Shown: one piece after another, positions 11,605 to 24,468 of the stretch
How the letters are laid out: each line of letters opens with the position of its first letter
How positions within the stretch are numbered: the first letter of the stretch is position 1
Assembly: GCA_012184525.1 (NCBI GenBank)
Contig: WOFQ01000019.1
Span: forward strand, 372,001-436,000
From: Xenoacremonium recifei
Taxonomy: Eukaryota > Ascomycota > Sordariomycetes > Hypocreales > Nectriaceae
DNA: 64,000 nt
Direction: 5' to 3'
Position numbers and translations under genes: made by a program
Notes under the pieces: model-generated
What the model was told of the DNA's origin: nothing
Database searches by the model: none
The model's input: the letters and a program-made list of their open reading frames with translations, nothing else

Positions 11605-14600
11605 ATGGTCAAACGGGTCTCTCAGGAAGAGGACGGGGCTGCGGCCTACCGGAAACGGCAGAGGATGGTTCATGAGACGCCAACGAGCGAAGAAGTGACC
11701 TCCAGCCAGCATCTGCGCAGCCTGCTCTCCTTCGACCAAGACCTGCGCAACGCCAGACATGGTAAGCATCCTCATATTCTTAGAGTGTTATGTCCTACTG
11801 ACTTTGAACTTTAGGCCTTCAATCCTTCAAATCTTTCCTCGATCAACTCAATTCCGACAAAGAGAACCGAGAATGGTACCTAGAAGTCATCCGCGAATAC
11901 CTAGAGGCGACCAAACCTCGAGACACCTCAGAAGAGGGCGTCTACCTTTCCGATATAATGGAGATGTGGTCATTTGCCGTACAGACCAACAATGATGGCG
12001 TCATGTCATCTGTTGCCGTGGTTCTTGCGCTCCTGCTCCAGGTCATCTCTGGATCTCTCAATCTTGTGCCCTACGGACTGGGTATCTGCCAAACCCTCCT
12101 CCAAGAGCGCCAACTCAAGTCGCTGTCGAAGAACTTGGGCGCAGAAAAGAGCAAGGCCTTCATAATATCCCCCACACTGCGGTTGCTTCGAGAGGCTGTG
12201 AGCTTGGACGGAGGCGCCTATGCGAAACGAATATTCCGTGCGCGAAACCACACCCTCGCTTTCCTAGGCCGAAATTTGGAGATTGGGCAATTTGGCGACA
12301 AGCCAGAAGAGCAAGGAAAGGCTACTGTCAGAAGCAATTCCATCCGCGTTTTCTTGACCTTCTTGAAATATCTCCATGCGGATGGGCGAAAGGAGCTCCT
12401 CATGCAAAAGGATCTCTTGTCTCATCTCACATTCGGGCTGAAAACCGATCCTTCCTACATCGTTCTGGAAGTTCTCGAGTCTTTCAAGTCCTTTGTCTTG
12501 ATGGATGATAAGTTGCCGAGAGAAACAAAGTCGAGAAGCTTCAACGCCCGAACCCTCATCCGTCTCCTCGCCCTCTACACCTATACCGCCGATACAGGTG
12601 CCGATATAGAGTCGTCCGTCAGCCATAAAGTTCACCAATTCCTCATCTATGCCTGCACAAACCCCGCTGCCGGCGTTATATATCCGTCCACCGGACTATA
12701 CCCAAAAGAAACTGATGACGACCTTCCTGGAAAGGGATCTCGGAGCCTGGGCGATGAATTTGCCGACAAGTACAAGGACGACATACCAGTCTACAACTAT
12801 ACACTGGCTGAAGTTGCGCAGAAGCTTCGTCCCTGGTCCAACATCAAACACAGCGAGCTCCTCGTCGCCATCTTCAAGGCTGCCCCTGAGCTTACGGCCA
12901 AATACTTCCTCGCCAACAAGTCATTCACCTTCGAACCCAAAATCACCATGACCTGGATTGGTTATGCTGCCTTCCTCTTCAATACCATGACGAACCCCCT
13001 ACCGCCTCGTTTCGGCGACAAGACTCGCTGTGCGAAGAGACCTCCTCCAGTCTCCATCCTCCTCGACAATATCATTCCCCTTCCCATCAACCAGAAAGTT
13101 TTGACCCGCTGCTTGTCCTCCAATTCCCACCTCACTTCCTTCTTCGCGACGAGAATCCTGATTGTGGCGCTGGAGAAACTAGCAGCAGGACTCAAGATGC
13201 TCGAAGAAGCCTCTCAGCCGAAGAACAAGGCTTGGGCTGATGCAACCCGGAAGCTGATGGATGCTTTCTGCCAGCGAATCCCAGATATGAAGGAGGTCGT
13301 GCGGTTATACAAGGGAATTCCATCGGAAAACATACTACACCGGACTATGGCAAGTCGCCTGATACGGTTATACTATGAAGTGATTCCACGGGTTGCACTC
13401 GCTGCCAACTTCGATGTCTCTCCTTTCTTTGTGGAGGTGCTCAAGAAGCTGAACCAAGGAGAGGAGAAACCCCAAGACACTGCATTGGGTGTCATCGAAC
13501 TTGAGAATTTGGTCTCCATCGCCAGCTACTCTCCCGGCATGAGATGGTTCTCCAAGATTGATAAGATCATCAATGGCAAAGCCTGCTCCCCTTTCGTCGC
13601 ACTCCTTCGCTTGTTGTGTAGCAGCAAAGGAGACTTGCCCTTCCAACAACTCAAGAAGGTTCTCAGCGAAGTTGCAATTGAGAACCAGCTCGTCTCAACG
13701 GCTATAATGCTGGAGCCTCTACATCATGCACTTCAAGGTACCTTAGCTACGGAGGATGGCGCCGAGGGCGAGAAGGTTTGGGCCTTCGTCGATAACTGCG
13801 TTAACCGATGCGCTGCCTCTCCGATCAAATACCTCGATCTCATGGAGACATACCGACAAGACGGAGATATGAGCAGTTCTGACGGCGGCGTTGCCCTGAT
13901 CAATGTGGCATTTATTGAGCAACTCCCCTTTGCCACAAAATCAGCAAGCCCCGATGAGCTCAAGCTGTTGGCCAAGTTCCTCTCAAACTACTTCAACGCC
14001 TCATACACCTTGAAGGGCGGGAAAGCATTCACCAAAATCTTGTATAAGCGCGCATCGAAAGAGTTTTCAAAACCCATCAAGATGCCGTCCCTTCAAAAGC
14101 TAGCCGATGTTGCTGCTCTGGAGGACGCTGAAGAGACGCCCGATGCAGATGACGAGACCAAACCATCAAACCGACAGCAAGTTTCCCCCGAACAGCTCGA
14201 AGAAATGCTCCATGCCCCCCTATCCCCCGACCTCGACAACACCGCCCTCACCAAATGGCTCTCCAAAAACGTCGAAGACCTCGTCGAAGACACCTGGACC
14301 GCCCGCGTCATCAACCTCCTCACCTCCCCCCACGCCTCCATCCGCAAAGAAGCCCTCACCGCGCTCCTCAAGATGGCCGCCGCCTTCCAATCCTCCTCCT
14401 ACGAGGAAAAGGACCAGCTCTGGCTGCTCCTCTCTGAGCTTGCTGAATCTGCCCGGCCGCTCGTCGACGCCGGCCCCGTGCCCCCCGCGCTCACCTCCTT
14501 CGCCATCCACGCGCTTCCCGTGCTCACGAACCCCTTGCACCCGCTGTATCCCAAGCTCAACGCTTTCCTCACGCGCAGTCCTGTCTGGGCAGCTGATAAA

Positions 14601-15038
14601 CTGCCTCTCGCACACGACATCTTCCACGGCGCGCCTGCCGAGGACGACCGCTACTACGCCGAGCTGACCTGGCTCCTGGCCTACCTCCTCGACGCGCTCG
14701 CCTCACCCGCCGCCCTCGCCGTCTTCCACCGCAAGCGCTGGTTCGAGCAAGTCCTCACACTCGCCGCCAACCCCTACCTGCGCTTCAACCTGCGCACGCG
14801 CTTGCTTCACGTCGTCTACCGCGCGACGTGCCTCGAGGGCGGCAGCACCACGCTCGTGACGCGCTTCGGCGTGCTGAGCTGGCTGGATGCGCAGCGCACG
14901 GGGTGCGAGGTGCCCGATGAGGCGGAGGTGTATGCGGCGATGATGCGGCGGGTTTGGGAGACATGTGATCAGGAGAAGGTGAGGGCGTGGAGTAGGGGAG
15001 GAGTTGATGCTTTGATGGCGAAGGTTGAGATGGCATAA
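11605..15038 (+). CDS. urb1: Ribosome 60S pre-assembly factor Urb1/Npa1
   Basis: A two-exon gene (11605-11761 and 11815-15038) encoding 1126 aa. The 53-nt intron has GTAAGC and TTTAG ends and splits a Gly codon. Urb1 (nucleolar pre-ribosomal-associated protein 1) acts in the nucleolus in the earliest steps of 60S subunit assembly. The N-terminal half is the helical-repeat Npa1 domain, visible from FKSFLDQL through FLTFLKYLH and the TLIRLLALYTY region. The C-terminal quarter matches the second conserved Urb1 domain, with an Ala/Leu-rich helical-repeat pattern around YYAELTWLLAYLLDAL and RFNLRTRLLHVVYR. It is shorter than the roughly 1760-residue yeast protein. A basic patch (YRKRQRM) near the N-terminus could serve nuclear import. 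Confidence 0.88.
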
Positions 15039-15604
15039 GATGTGTTTGGATACTCTTTTGTGTAAATGGTATATCAAAGGCTTGTGAGAGGCATTGGTTT
15101 AGGTCAAGATACCAAGTTTAGTGGGTGAAACATACAAAAGCATCGATCGATGTTCACATTCAAACTCTGTAGCGATGTCCGACATCAATCTATCTATGAA
15201 GATCACAAATAAAACTTAGCCTAAATAGTATACCCAGGCCGATAACCTCAAGATTAATTTTGATTATATCAAGCACAAATTGTCAAACAAAAACACCTTA
15301 GCATGAAAGGGGCTTCTAATCTTATGATTTATATCCGGAGACAAGGACAATCAAGGCCCTCTATACTCTATACGGAAGATAGCAGATGAGCTCCATTGTC
15401 ATTGGTGATATATCACGTGGATTGAAAGTCAGCCCCTCCCTTTCACGTCTTCTCAGCTGAAACAACTCGGTCAGCCAACTACACTCAGTTTTATTAACAT
15501 ACGTTCAACCCGTTACTTTCTTGTTGGTAACTGAGAATCACCTGCTAGTGATCCTTGCTACATTTGATCTTCACAACAACGCCCAGCCTAAACTTTGATC
15601 CACA
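15039..15604. other. AT-rich intergenic region after urb1
   Basis: This is the 3' flank of urb1 and the upstream region of the unknown gene at 15605. It is visibly richer in A and T than the promoters elsewhere in the window. No repeat or gene is seen. Confidence 0.5.
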
Positions 15605-17947
15605 ATGTCGACCAACATGCCAGTTCAGCTTCAGTGGTCCCTCAATTCGGACATGCGGGCAGGATGGCAATTTTTCCAAGGGCTGATGAATGCGGCCTCG
15701 AGCGATAGTGTCCAGGTGCTGGCTATAGTTGCTTGCCAGGAAGTTGGCGCCAGTCTTGCAATAAGTACCGAAACAATGAGAAAAGTCATACACGAGATGA
15801 TACCGTCTCCGGAGCCAGCCACTGTCAACTTCCTGAAAGCAGCTATCGGATTCAACCCTACCGACTCCGCCGTTCAACTGTCAACCAGTGAAGCTGGTGT
15901 TCGCTTTCTCGCCCTAGCAGCTGCGCTTGTTACGACCGTCGGACCTTACTCTGGTGCGGAGGTTCTAGATATTGTTTTGAAACAGGCTGCTGGGTCCAAC
16001 CTGACAGCAGTTCCCCCGCTCCCTCACGTCAAAGAGCTACTGTCTGCACTCGAGCCGCGGTCTCATCGATGTAACTTTAACAAACTTGTTCTTGGTTATC
16101 AATTTCTCGTAGCAGGGGTTTTGCGGACACACTTCACTACGACAGAAAACAGTCAAGACTCGGTGCGGCCTCATGATGAGGAACAGAAGCGACATGAGAT
16201 GCTTCTATCAGGAGTGCCCTCTGCAACAGCTATTGCTGGGTTGATTGATGTTTTCCGTCAACTGGCCCGTATTGGCGATTCTACTGTCACTGGAGTTACA
16301 ATGAAGATTGGTGGAGCAGCCTCCTGGATCCTGGCGTTTGCGGAGTGGTGTCTAGGGGCTCCCCCTTCCATCTATGTCGAGGGCTGTCATGAACCCTTCC
16401 TGGAACAAGATCACTCGACATTTTCCCTCAAGGTTGTCATATCAAGGCAATCCATGAGCAACATGGAGCCGCTCACGGCCATCATCCATCACCACGAAAT
16501 TGGGGACATCAGTCAGCTTGTAGGGCCTGTTAGCAAAGCACCCCTGAGCCTAATGATTGAGATCGAAGATTATATCGAATGGCTTCTCTGCGATCTTCAC
16601 TTCAGACGTAAAGGAGATTCCAAGTTCAACATACCAATGCAACGGATGCTTCTGGAAACTCTGAGTTATGCTGTTCCACAAATCCTGTCAATGAGATGCG
16701 GAGAGTACGGAGTATTGAGTCGGCACAGAACTTCCACACGATTGTTTCGACCCAGGAAGGATCCGATTGAAAATCTCGCTATCAGTCCACTTCCACCAAT
16801 GGACCAAATCGCAAGCGCATGCAGCAAGTTCCTCGGCCTCAAGGAGACAATGAAGTTTTCAACTCTTGGCGAAAATCGCCTCATTTCCGATCTGCCCTTG
16901 GTTAAATATCATCTACAGGCACTGGAAGAGGATTGTCTCTGCCAGGACTGCTGCAAACTTCCGTCTAAACAGAATCTTGGCCGGGATTGGTGTCTCAAAA
17001 AGTGTTTTTTTCAATCTCTAGCTTTCTTGATTCTTGATATCTTTGCTTACTCGTTACTTGACCATTCTACTTCGTTGCGAGTTCTGCAATCTCGAGATAG
17101 ATTCTGTGGCGCTGAAAATCAGGATATTCAGGATGAGGTATCCGAATTTCTCGAATTTGGAAATTTTGGCAGATGTGATGTGGAGGATGGCCCAGAGGAC
17201 CAACCTGGCGAACACCGAATTGATGTGATGGATATCAGGGACTGGACTCTAAGCTTAGTCGGTCACGGCGAGATCAACGATGAAGGCCGTAGCTTGATCA
17301 TGACTTCCACAAGAGGTCAGGTGGTTTATCCCCTGCTTTTTGAAACCTTGCGGGTGGAAACCCACGGCTACCTTCAACTTTGCGTACAACCCGGCACTTT
17401 GAGATACAATGGCTTGGTTTATGACATTGTGTCTAGTACCGACCCCGATGAAGACATGGCCATGCTGGAGCGGAACGAGCATCCCGATTTGTCTCATTGT
17501 CCCGAGGTTACGGAGCCGAAGGACTTACTTCAGACGTTTGAAGTGTCATGGGTCGTTGAAACTCAAGACAACAGGGGGATTGAACTGTACATGATGGTGC
17601 GAGACAGTAATAAACCGGGTTTCATGGTCAAAAGGAATCCATTTGGCCTATTCCTGTCTCTTCCATTCAAGCTTCTACTAGAAGAATGTCCTCACAAACG
17701 ACAAGCAAAGCTTTCGCAGCCAGATCGATACTGCCGATACGCCGCCCCATGGCACAATCCCGTCGACGCCAACGACTCAACTTCCCAAGTCGATATTATT
17801 CCGATAGCTAGATCCGATATGTCTCGTGTCTTTGCACTTTCTTGCGTAGACGAAATAGCAGTTTTGCGAAGGAATGCTTGTCTTAGCTGCTCTCTCTGGG
17901 TTTGCAGAAATGCGCCAACTGCCCCTATCCATACCCTTATTCTTTAA
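15605..17947 (+). CDS. Uncharacterised fungal protein in an AT-rich setting
   Basis: A single uninterrupted frame of 780 codons beginning MSTNMPVQLQ. I do not recognise a catalytic domain. The N-terminal half is a soluble alpha-rich sequence containing a distinctive Trp-rich block, GGAASWILAFAEWCLGAPPS, at about residues 237-256. That block resembles uncharacterised proteins I recall from Fusarium-like fungi, a recollection rather than a search result. The middle holds a cysteine cluster (CLCQDCCKL, then WCLKKCF) followed by a hydrophobic stretch. The C-terminal part reads as a beta-rich segment around DWTLSLVGHG and YPLLFETLRV. It is intronless and uses more A/T-ending codons than its neighbours. 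It sits alone between two highly conserved genes, so it looks like an accessory insertion. Function unknown. Confidence 0.7.
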   Translation: MSTNMPVQLQWSLNSDMRAGWQFFQGLMNAASSDSVQVLAIVACQEVGASLAISTETMRKVIHEMIPSPEPATVNFLKAAIGFNPTDSAVQLSTSEAGVRFLALAAALVTTVGPYSGAEVLDIVLKQAAGSNLTAVPPLPHVKELLSALEPRSHRCNFNKLVLGYQFLVAGVLRTHFTTTENSQDSVRPHDEEQKRHEMLLSGVPSATAIAGLIDVFRQLARIGDSTVTGVTMKIGGAASWILAFAEWCLGAPPSIYVEGCHEPFLEQDHSTFSLKVVISRQSMSNMEPLTAIIHHHEIGDISQLVGPVSKAPLSLMIEIEDYIEWLLCDLHFRRKGDSKFNIPMQRMLLETLSYAVPQILSMRCGEYGVLSRHRTSTRLFRPRKDPIENLAISPLPPMDQIASACSKFLGLKETMKFSTLGENRLISDLPLVKYHLQALEEDCLCQDCCKLPSKQNLGRDWCLKKCFFQSLAFLILDIFAYSLLDHSTSLRVLQSRDRFCGAENQDIQDEVSEFLEFGNFGRCDVEDGPEDQPGEHRIDVMDIRDWTLSLVGHGEINDEGRSLIMTSTRGQVVYPLLFETLRVETHGYLQLCVQPGTLRYNGLVYDIVSSTDPDEDMAMLERNEHPDLSHCPEVTEPKDLLQTFEVSWVVETQDNRGIELYMMVRDSNKPGFMVKRNPFGLFLSLPFKLLLEECPHKRQAKLSQPDRYCRYAAPWHNPVDANDSTSQVDIIPIARSDMSRVFALSCVDEIAVLRRNACLSCSLWVCRNAPTAPIHTLIL

Positions 17948-18749
17948 GGATATCATTGTAAAATTAGTACTACTAGTCCTGACTAAATCATAGGAGACAC
18001 TGACGGTTCAGGTTTTTTTGTGTCAAGAAGATCAGGGCTGTGCCGACGAGATTCTGAAGAAGGTCTTGTTCAACACGATTATTATGTAAAGAATGCCGCG
18101 GTGCGTCTATAATTATCACCGTAGGATTAACAAGGACACACTCATTGAACTCAGAGACTAATCGTTCTATGTAGGCTCGAGGCTGATTACTGTCTGATCC
18201 TTGGGACATCAACGGTCAGTATATCACTGTGTCTCAATGGTGTCGTCGGGGCCGAATGTCAACAGAGACATCTCCGGTTCACACCTCATGTATTTCACAA
18301 CCATAATGAAACCTCGTCTTCATTCCTGCATGATCCTCTCAATTTCAAATCGGACCATTCGGATTATAGAGCCTAATGTAGTAGTAATCAAACTGGATTC
18401 ATTCCTTGTATGTAAAGTATGTACAATACACCCTCCAAGCGTTCAAAGACGCCCAGGCCATAACAGAACGCGAATATCCCCATGCTAAAACATGAACCGT
18501 AATCCACTTCTCTCTCCCGCGGGATCTTCATGACCCGAAATATTATGAGTAGGTATATAGAAATAAGTTGTCCCAGAAGCCCAAAACCCATGAACCCATG
18601 ACACGCAGGTTGTGTTCGTCTTTAGTCCGTCTTTTCTTTTTTGGTGTCCTGTCCTCTGTCCGCTGCCAACATGCGCTGTGCAAAATCAAGTTGTGTTTGT
18701 AAGAAAGCATTTACTCCTTGCCTGTGATAGCCCAATGATCATCACCATT
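17948..18749. other. AT-rich intergenic region before the class V chitin synthase stop
   Basis: Convergent 3' flanks. A minus-strand open stretch (17988-18212, 74 codons) has protein-like composition (ending in TALIFLTQKN), but it has no clear partner exon or motif. It could be a decayed gene fragment or chance. Confidence 0.4.
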
Positions 18750-21700
18750 TTACAGCTGGCCAGAAAGCAAAGCCTCGGTAGCTATTGTCAAGGTTAGTTT
18801 ATTGAACCATGAAGTGTTCTTTGCAGGAGGGATACATACCACTGTTAATGTACGCTCTCTTGACGTCTAGCGGGACGCCGAATCTTCTCTCCAACTCCTG
18901 CTTGATGCCCTTCTTAGTCACGGTCATCAAGTCTGCCGTCTTCAAGATGTCTCGGATCTCAGCCAGAAGAGCATCATCGCTTGGCAGACCGACCATGTCC
19001 TCGGGCGAGAAGAACTGCGATCCCCCAAACTGACTGTTGCGGTTGCCACCCAGCATCTCGCTATGCGCCAACGACATACGCGACATGTTACGATCGCCGC
19101 CAGGTAGTTGAGGCATCTGGGGAGCGAAGCCAGCCGTCGATCCCGGGCGGCTGTTGTAGGCATACTCCGAAAAGGCGCCCTGGGCTTTGGTGGCATAACT
19201 GTATCCAGACACCTCGCTACGGACGTCGTCACGGGCTGTCTGCGTCTCCCAAAGCTCGGCTTGGTACTCCTCCCACTTCTTCTTGGGGATCGAGCTAGGG
19301 TCAAATTTGCCCTCATCGGAGATGACAATCTTCTTGCCCTGCTCACCGGCGACAACACGAGTATTACCCCAGTTGAAGTCATCCATGTTCCAGAAGGAGT
19401 ACAGGGGCAGACCAAAACTGAAGACAGGAATGGCCATGATGTACAGAAGCATCCAACCCACCATCTCCCACTTGCGACGGAGGATGAAGATGACAGCCTG
19501 CAGACCGTAAATAGCGCCAATCAGGATGAAAGCTGTCGTGGGTACGACGGTGGCGTTGTCGATGACGAGGTAGATCAGGTACGCAATGTAGGCCACTGTG
19601 ACGGGCTGCACAACCGTGCTCATGAGATCGACAAAGACGACAAATCGCATACTGAAGCAGCAGAAACCACAGAGCTGCGCCATAGGAATAAGCTCGAGGA
19701 GATTGTGTACAGTAGAGTTGATCCATCGTCGTCGCTGCGAGAGGAAGACTTGCCAGGAGTCGGGGGCAATCGTCCAAGCGTGCGCCGCGAAGATATACTT
19801 AGTTTTATACTTCGCATGGAACTTGAGAAGCAACGTCGTGAGGTATCGATCCTCACCCAGATGTAGCAGGTTTTTCATGTGCAATGTGTCCACACGAATA
19901 GTTGAATACGCCTCCACAATCTCGCGGCTGACGAACAAAGGCTTACCTGTCTCAGCAGCCCGAATGCGGTACATGGAGAAACAACCAGGAAGACAAGTGA
20001 CGGAACCAAACAGAGACTCAAAGGCCTTGGACAAGTTGTGAGAGATGTAGTACTCGTAAACCTGAATCATGGTGATGAATGATGACTTTGCGTTCGTGAG
20101 AGCCGTCTCTCCACAAACAGCAATCAGCCGAGTGTCGTCCAGGAAGGCTGATACCATGCGAGTTGCCGAATCAGGGGCGACAACGGTATCGGCATCAATC
20201 TGCAACATGAATTCGTAGAAGGTGGGATTAACACCGATAATGTTACGTATCTGGTGATACATCTCCAGCTCCAGTGGGGACATGGCGAGGTTGTAGTGAA
20301 CGCGGTTGAGGAAGCGCATGGTGATCATCTGCGAGTCTCGCTTGCCACGGTTTCCAGGGCGAGACACCTCGGAGGGCTTTCCAACCTTGACAATGACCAT
20401 AAAAGGCACGATGTGTCCTTGAACCTCGTATAAACCTGAATAGACTTTGCCCATGTTGTGTTGCTTCTGACCCTCACCGAGAGACTCAAAGCTCAGGGGC
20501 TCCGGGTCGACCGTCTCGGACACGCCGAGAATATCAAGCACAATACGAGGGGTAGGTCGATCGTTGCCCTGACCAATAATCATACCATCACAGACGACGA
20601 TGAGCAGCTTGCGCTTGTCGTCATACTTCATCCTGGCAGCCGAGTCGATAGCACGGCGCAGAGACTCCTCGTCTTCTGTGTACGCCGGGATCTGACACAT
20701 GACAAACTTGTCGAGGTTCTCGGGCATCGGTTTACCTCCAAACTGAAGAGCAGCGAAAAACTTGAAGCCAATAATAGAAGCCAGCAACACTGTAACGGCC
20801 AAGATGAGGTAAGTAGCGAATTGGCACTTCGTAGAGTTTCGCGTATCAACGTCGCCAACGTAGAACAGGTTGTCCAAACAAGTCTTCATGCGGTTTTTGA
20901 GCGCCGTGTCCAGGTTCAGGTCGTTCCAATACTTTGTTATGTCTTTGCCGGACTGGACCTGGAACAGGGACACAACTGAGTCATCCATGAAATCGGTAAG
21001 TGAAGTGTCGGATGGGGGCGACTGTCCAGGCTTTGCACGCATTCGTCGACCACCCTGGACATACGTTGTCAAGTCGTAGACCCGACTGCCTATGATCGCA
21101 ATGGTCTCCTGTTTCTTTGCGAGCTTCTTGACATACGACGGGGTGTAACCAATGGTGCCCTTCATGTAGTTGGCCTTGAGCATCACCATCTGCTCATAGT
21201 ACCAATCGGGTCGGCTGTCGTTGGTGTAGTAACGGAAGTCATGGTACTGCCAGTTCAAATCTTCCGTACTGATCGTGCTAGCCGAGCCGGAGATATTGGT
21301 ACTCTTGTAGTCCAGAGTGACTTCGGGAGCAATCTCACCGTCCTTACCCTGGCACAGAGCCGAGACTTGGACGGGGAACAGGGAGCTGGCGTCCAACCCA
21401 GCATAGTTAAGCAGGGTCTTCTCTTCTAGATACGACGGGTAATGTCGAGGCACAAAAGATTCGAGATTAAACACGTAACCGCGAATCGAAATGTAGGCGC
21501 CCTTGCTACCCTTGTCTCCGTCATATGCTGACAGCTCTGCCGCACTGAAAACGTGCTGCTTCGGACAAATAAGCATAGGGAAGATGACAAGGAAGAAGGC
21601 GGCGGCCAAGCAGGAGAACCAGATCATGAAGTTGATGGCCAGCTTCTCTCGCCAAGCCATGCGGACATCCTTTCGCTCAATCCTTCCGACCCATCGGATC

Positions 21701-24468
21701 AGGAAGTCGGGCACAAACCAAGTGAGTGCATACACGAGGAAAATCCAGCGCTTGCGGCTCGCGCTGTCCTTGTACTCCTCGACCTCCTCCAGGGACTTTT
21801 CATTGCCTCGCTCGGCCATCTGCTCTCGAGTGTCGAAGTTCTTGAACATGTCACCGCCGCCAAAGGCACTGACACCGGCCTCAGATCGTGTGTCATCGCC
21901 GAAGTAGCCTTTGGACTTCTCGCCGCCAATAAGAGGAGTGTTGCCACCGGACACGAGACGCTCCTTCGAGAGCCCAAATGGTGTACCCTCTCCGGGGGTC
22001 ATACCATCACCGGCATCTGACGAGGGTAGACCACCATAGCGGCCGATGCTAGAGGCCGCGTCGGTCAACTGGGCCACCTCCATCCAGCATCGTTCACTCA
22101 GGAACACACCAGTGGAACCGACCTTGACCTCGTTGGAAGGCCATCGCTTCTCTTCAATGACCATCTCGGCCCGCTCACGCTCACCCCCAACAAGGATTGT
22201 TTCAGCGTCGGCCATACCGAGAAACTCGCCGAACGGGAGGAAGAGACTGAAATCAGCCGATCGAAGTCGCTGGCTAATTTCGGCAATTCCAAAAGTCTGT
22301 ACCTGTGTTCGCACACACTTGCTGTCGAATTGGTTTGCAATGCGGCGATCGTTGGGCTTCAGACAGAAAACGAAGTAAGCATTGGTCGAAGGGTCGGTGA
22401 CAGCCTTTTGAACGTTCTCCAGCGAAGAGAGGAACTGGCCCGAAGCGCCCTGCTCGATATTGATTTTGGTGTTCTTCTTCTTTGAGTCGGCCTGGTTGTG
22501 ACGCTCCAGGTCCTCCATGGCCTCCTGTTGATTGCGGCGATAGGCGGTACTGGGCCTACCAGTGCGACCCGTCTTACGCGACATGACACTGGGAGCGCGC
22601 ATTGGCTTGGAACTGACGGTAGCTTGCATGACAGCACTTCGCTCGTTAGGATGAGTGACAGTCTGGAGAGCATCTTGACCGAAGAGGCGGGCAACGAATT
22701 CACTCTTGCTCTTGTTGATCATGTTGAGAAGATCACCACTGATGATCTCGCCGTTCTCTTCGATCAGACCCTTGACCGGGTAGTCGACTTCACCAGCGAA
22801 ATGCTTGACAGTGAAAACAGCAGCAGTGTTCTCGGTCAAGAAGTTGCTGCCAGGGAGCTTGGCAGTGGCAGAGCCGACTTCGATGGCGGCATTCTTGCCC
22901 TCGAAGCGCTTACGCAAACTCTCAAGGAACTGCATATCAGTACGGTTTCGTCGGGTCTGGTCATCGAGGATGCTGAGCAGACCGTTCCCATGCTTCAGAA
23001 TGCCCTTGACGGCATCTGAGTTGTCGAAGTAGCTGGTAGCCGGTACGCTCACCTCCTCAGACTCAAGCATATCGGCAGTGCGATCAAAGAAGTTCTGGAG
23101 GGTCAGGTTGTAGATGGCCTCAGTAGCTGCGTTGTTCAAAAGCTGGTCCAGAACAGATCCTGTGGAGGTCTGCTGAGAGAAACCAGGGAAATCCACGATG
23201 GAGATGGTGTTGGCGATGGCGTCCTCAGGAGCGCAAAGCTTCTGGTTGATCGTCTCGGTGATCCAAGCAACAAGAAGCGAGTAGAGCGTGCGAGCCAGCT
23301 CACCAGCGTGGGCGCGAGCACCGTTGGGGTCGAGCATGACTGTGACTCGCTCCTTGTGAATCATCTTCGTCTTGTAGCCCAAGGTGGTCTGCAAATCCTG
23401 TGAACTAACACCAAGGAAGGCTGCAACGATACCGAGGCAATCCTTGTTCTTCACAACGGTAACAGTGCTTCCACCCTCGTGGGAGAAACCTCCGCTGTCA
23501 TCGCCCTGTACAGTCGTCACACTGGCAGTCTCAAACTCAAGCTGCCCAATGTGAAGAATGCTGGCGAGGATTTGGCAGATTTCAGCAATCTCGGCGCGGG
23601 GAAATTCGAGTTTCCGGAGGGCATTCTTGAAGACTTGGAACCCTTCTGCATCGTTGATGCCGACCTTGAGCTGGGTCGGGTGGCCGAGATACTTCCATCG
23701 CTTCTGAGATCCGCCGGCACCGGCCCCGTCAAGACCAAGATGTGTCTTTTCGGCGTCGCTTGTACCAGCCAAAAGGTAGTACAAGACATGGAAGTTTCGT
23801 TCTCCAGTAGGAACATCGGCGATCCGACTCCTCTCGAGGCGATGGTCGAGGAGCTTACCACCAATCAGGATTGGGTTGGTGGTGGTTGCGGTGTCGTACT
23901 GAAGTTCGTAGAAAAGACCAGCCTTTGACGCCGTCGGGGTTGTTGCTGTCTTTGTCGTGGTCAAAGTATCGAAGACGTACGCAGCAAGGGAGAGCTTCGT
24001 CGAGAGAGGCGTGGACGACTTGTTGAGGAAAGCCGTGAGCAAATGAGATCGGACTGTAGTCTTTCCTGAGCCAGATTCACCACTGAGGTACCGTGGTTAG
24101 CACGTGTCGGGGTTTTTGTTCCAGCCACACAAAGGCAATTCAACTTACAGGAAGACGATGGCTTGGTTCTCGGACCGGTGACCAAGTCGCAACCAGGCTC
24201 GATCGGCCATGTCCTCGGCGCCTGCCATGGCACTACCATCTTTGCCGCCTTCAGGACCCTTGGTCGAGGATGTATAGGTGTTGAGGCAGATCAGAGCATG
24301 AGACGAGAGTCTGGCGGTCGGATGCGACACGTGGAAGCGACTGGCAAGGTGTGCGGTAAGATGAGTATCCGATTGGAGATGTGCTGGGAGCGACGGCAGC
24401 GAAGGTTGAGTATGGGCGCCTCCGCTGCCACCACCCAGCTGGGGCAGACTCATGGCCATCGTGGGCAC
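18750..24468 (-). CDS. Class V chitin synthase with myosin motor-like head
   Basis: Three exons (24468-24149, 24082-18840, 18781-18750) give 1864 aa, the usual size for class V (CsmA/ChsV) enzymes. These polymerise GlcNAc from UDP-GlcNAc into chitin at hyphal tips and septa. Order of parts: a myosin-like motor head over roughly the first 750 residues with an intact P-loop GESGSGKT at 108-115; membrane segments from about 887; a cytochrome b5-like segment near 977; a membrane segment near 1192; the GT2 catalytic domain with DAD near 1403, LGEDR near 1518 and QRRRW near 1557; C-terminal membrane segments; and a DEK_C domain in the last 60 residues. The first intron falls directly before the P-loop. 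The last exon has only 11 codons, and reading through its intron would give a different tail. The gene is divergent from a class VII partner. Confidence 0.95.
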
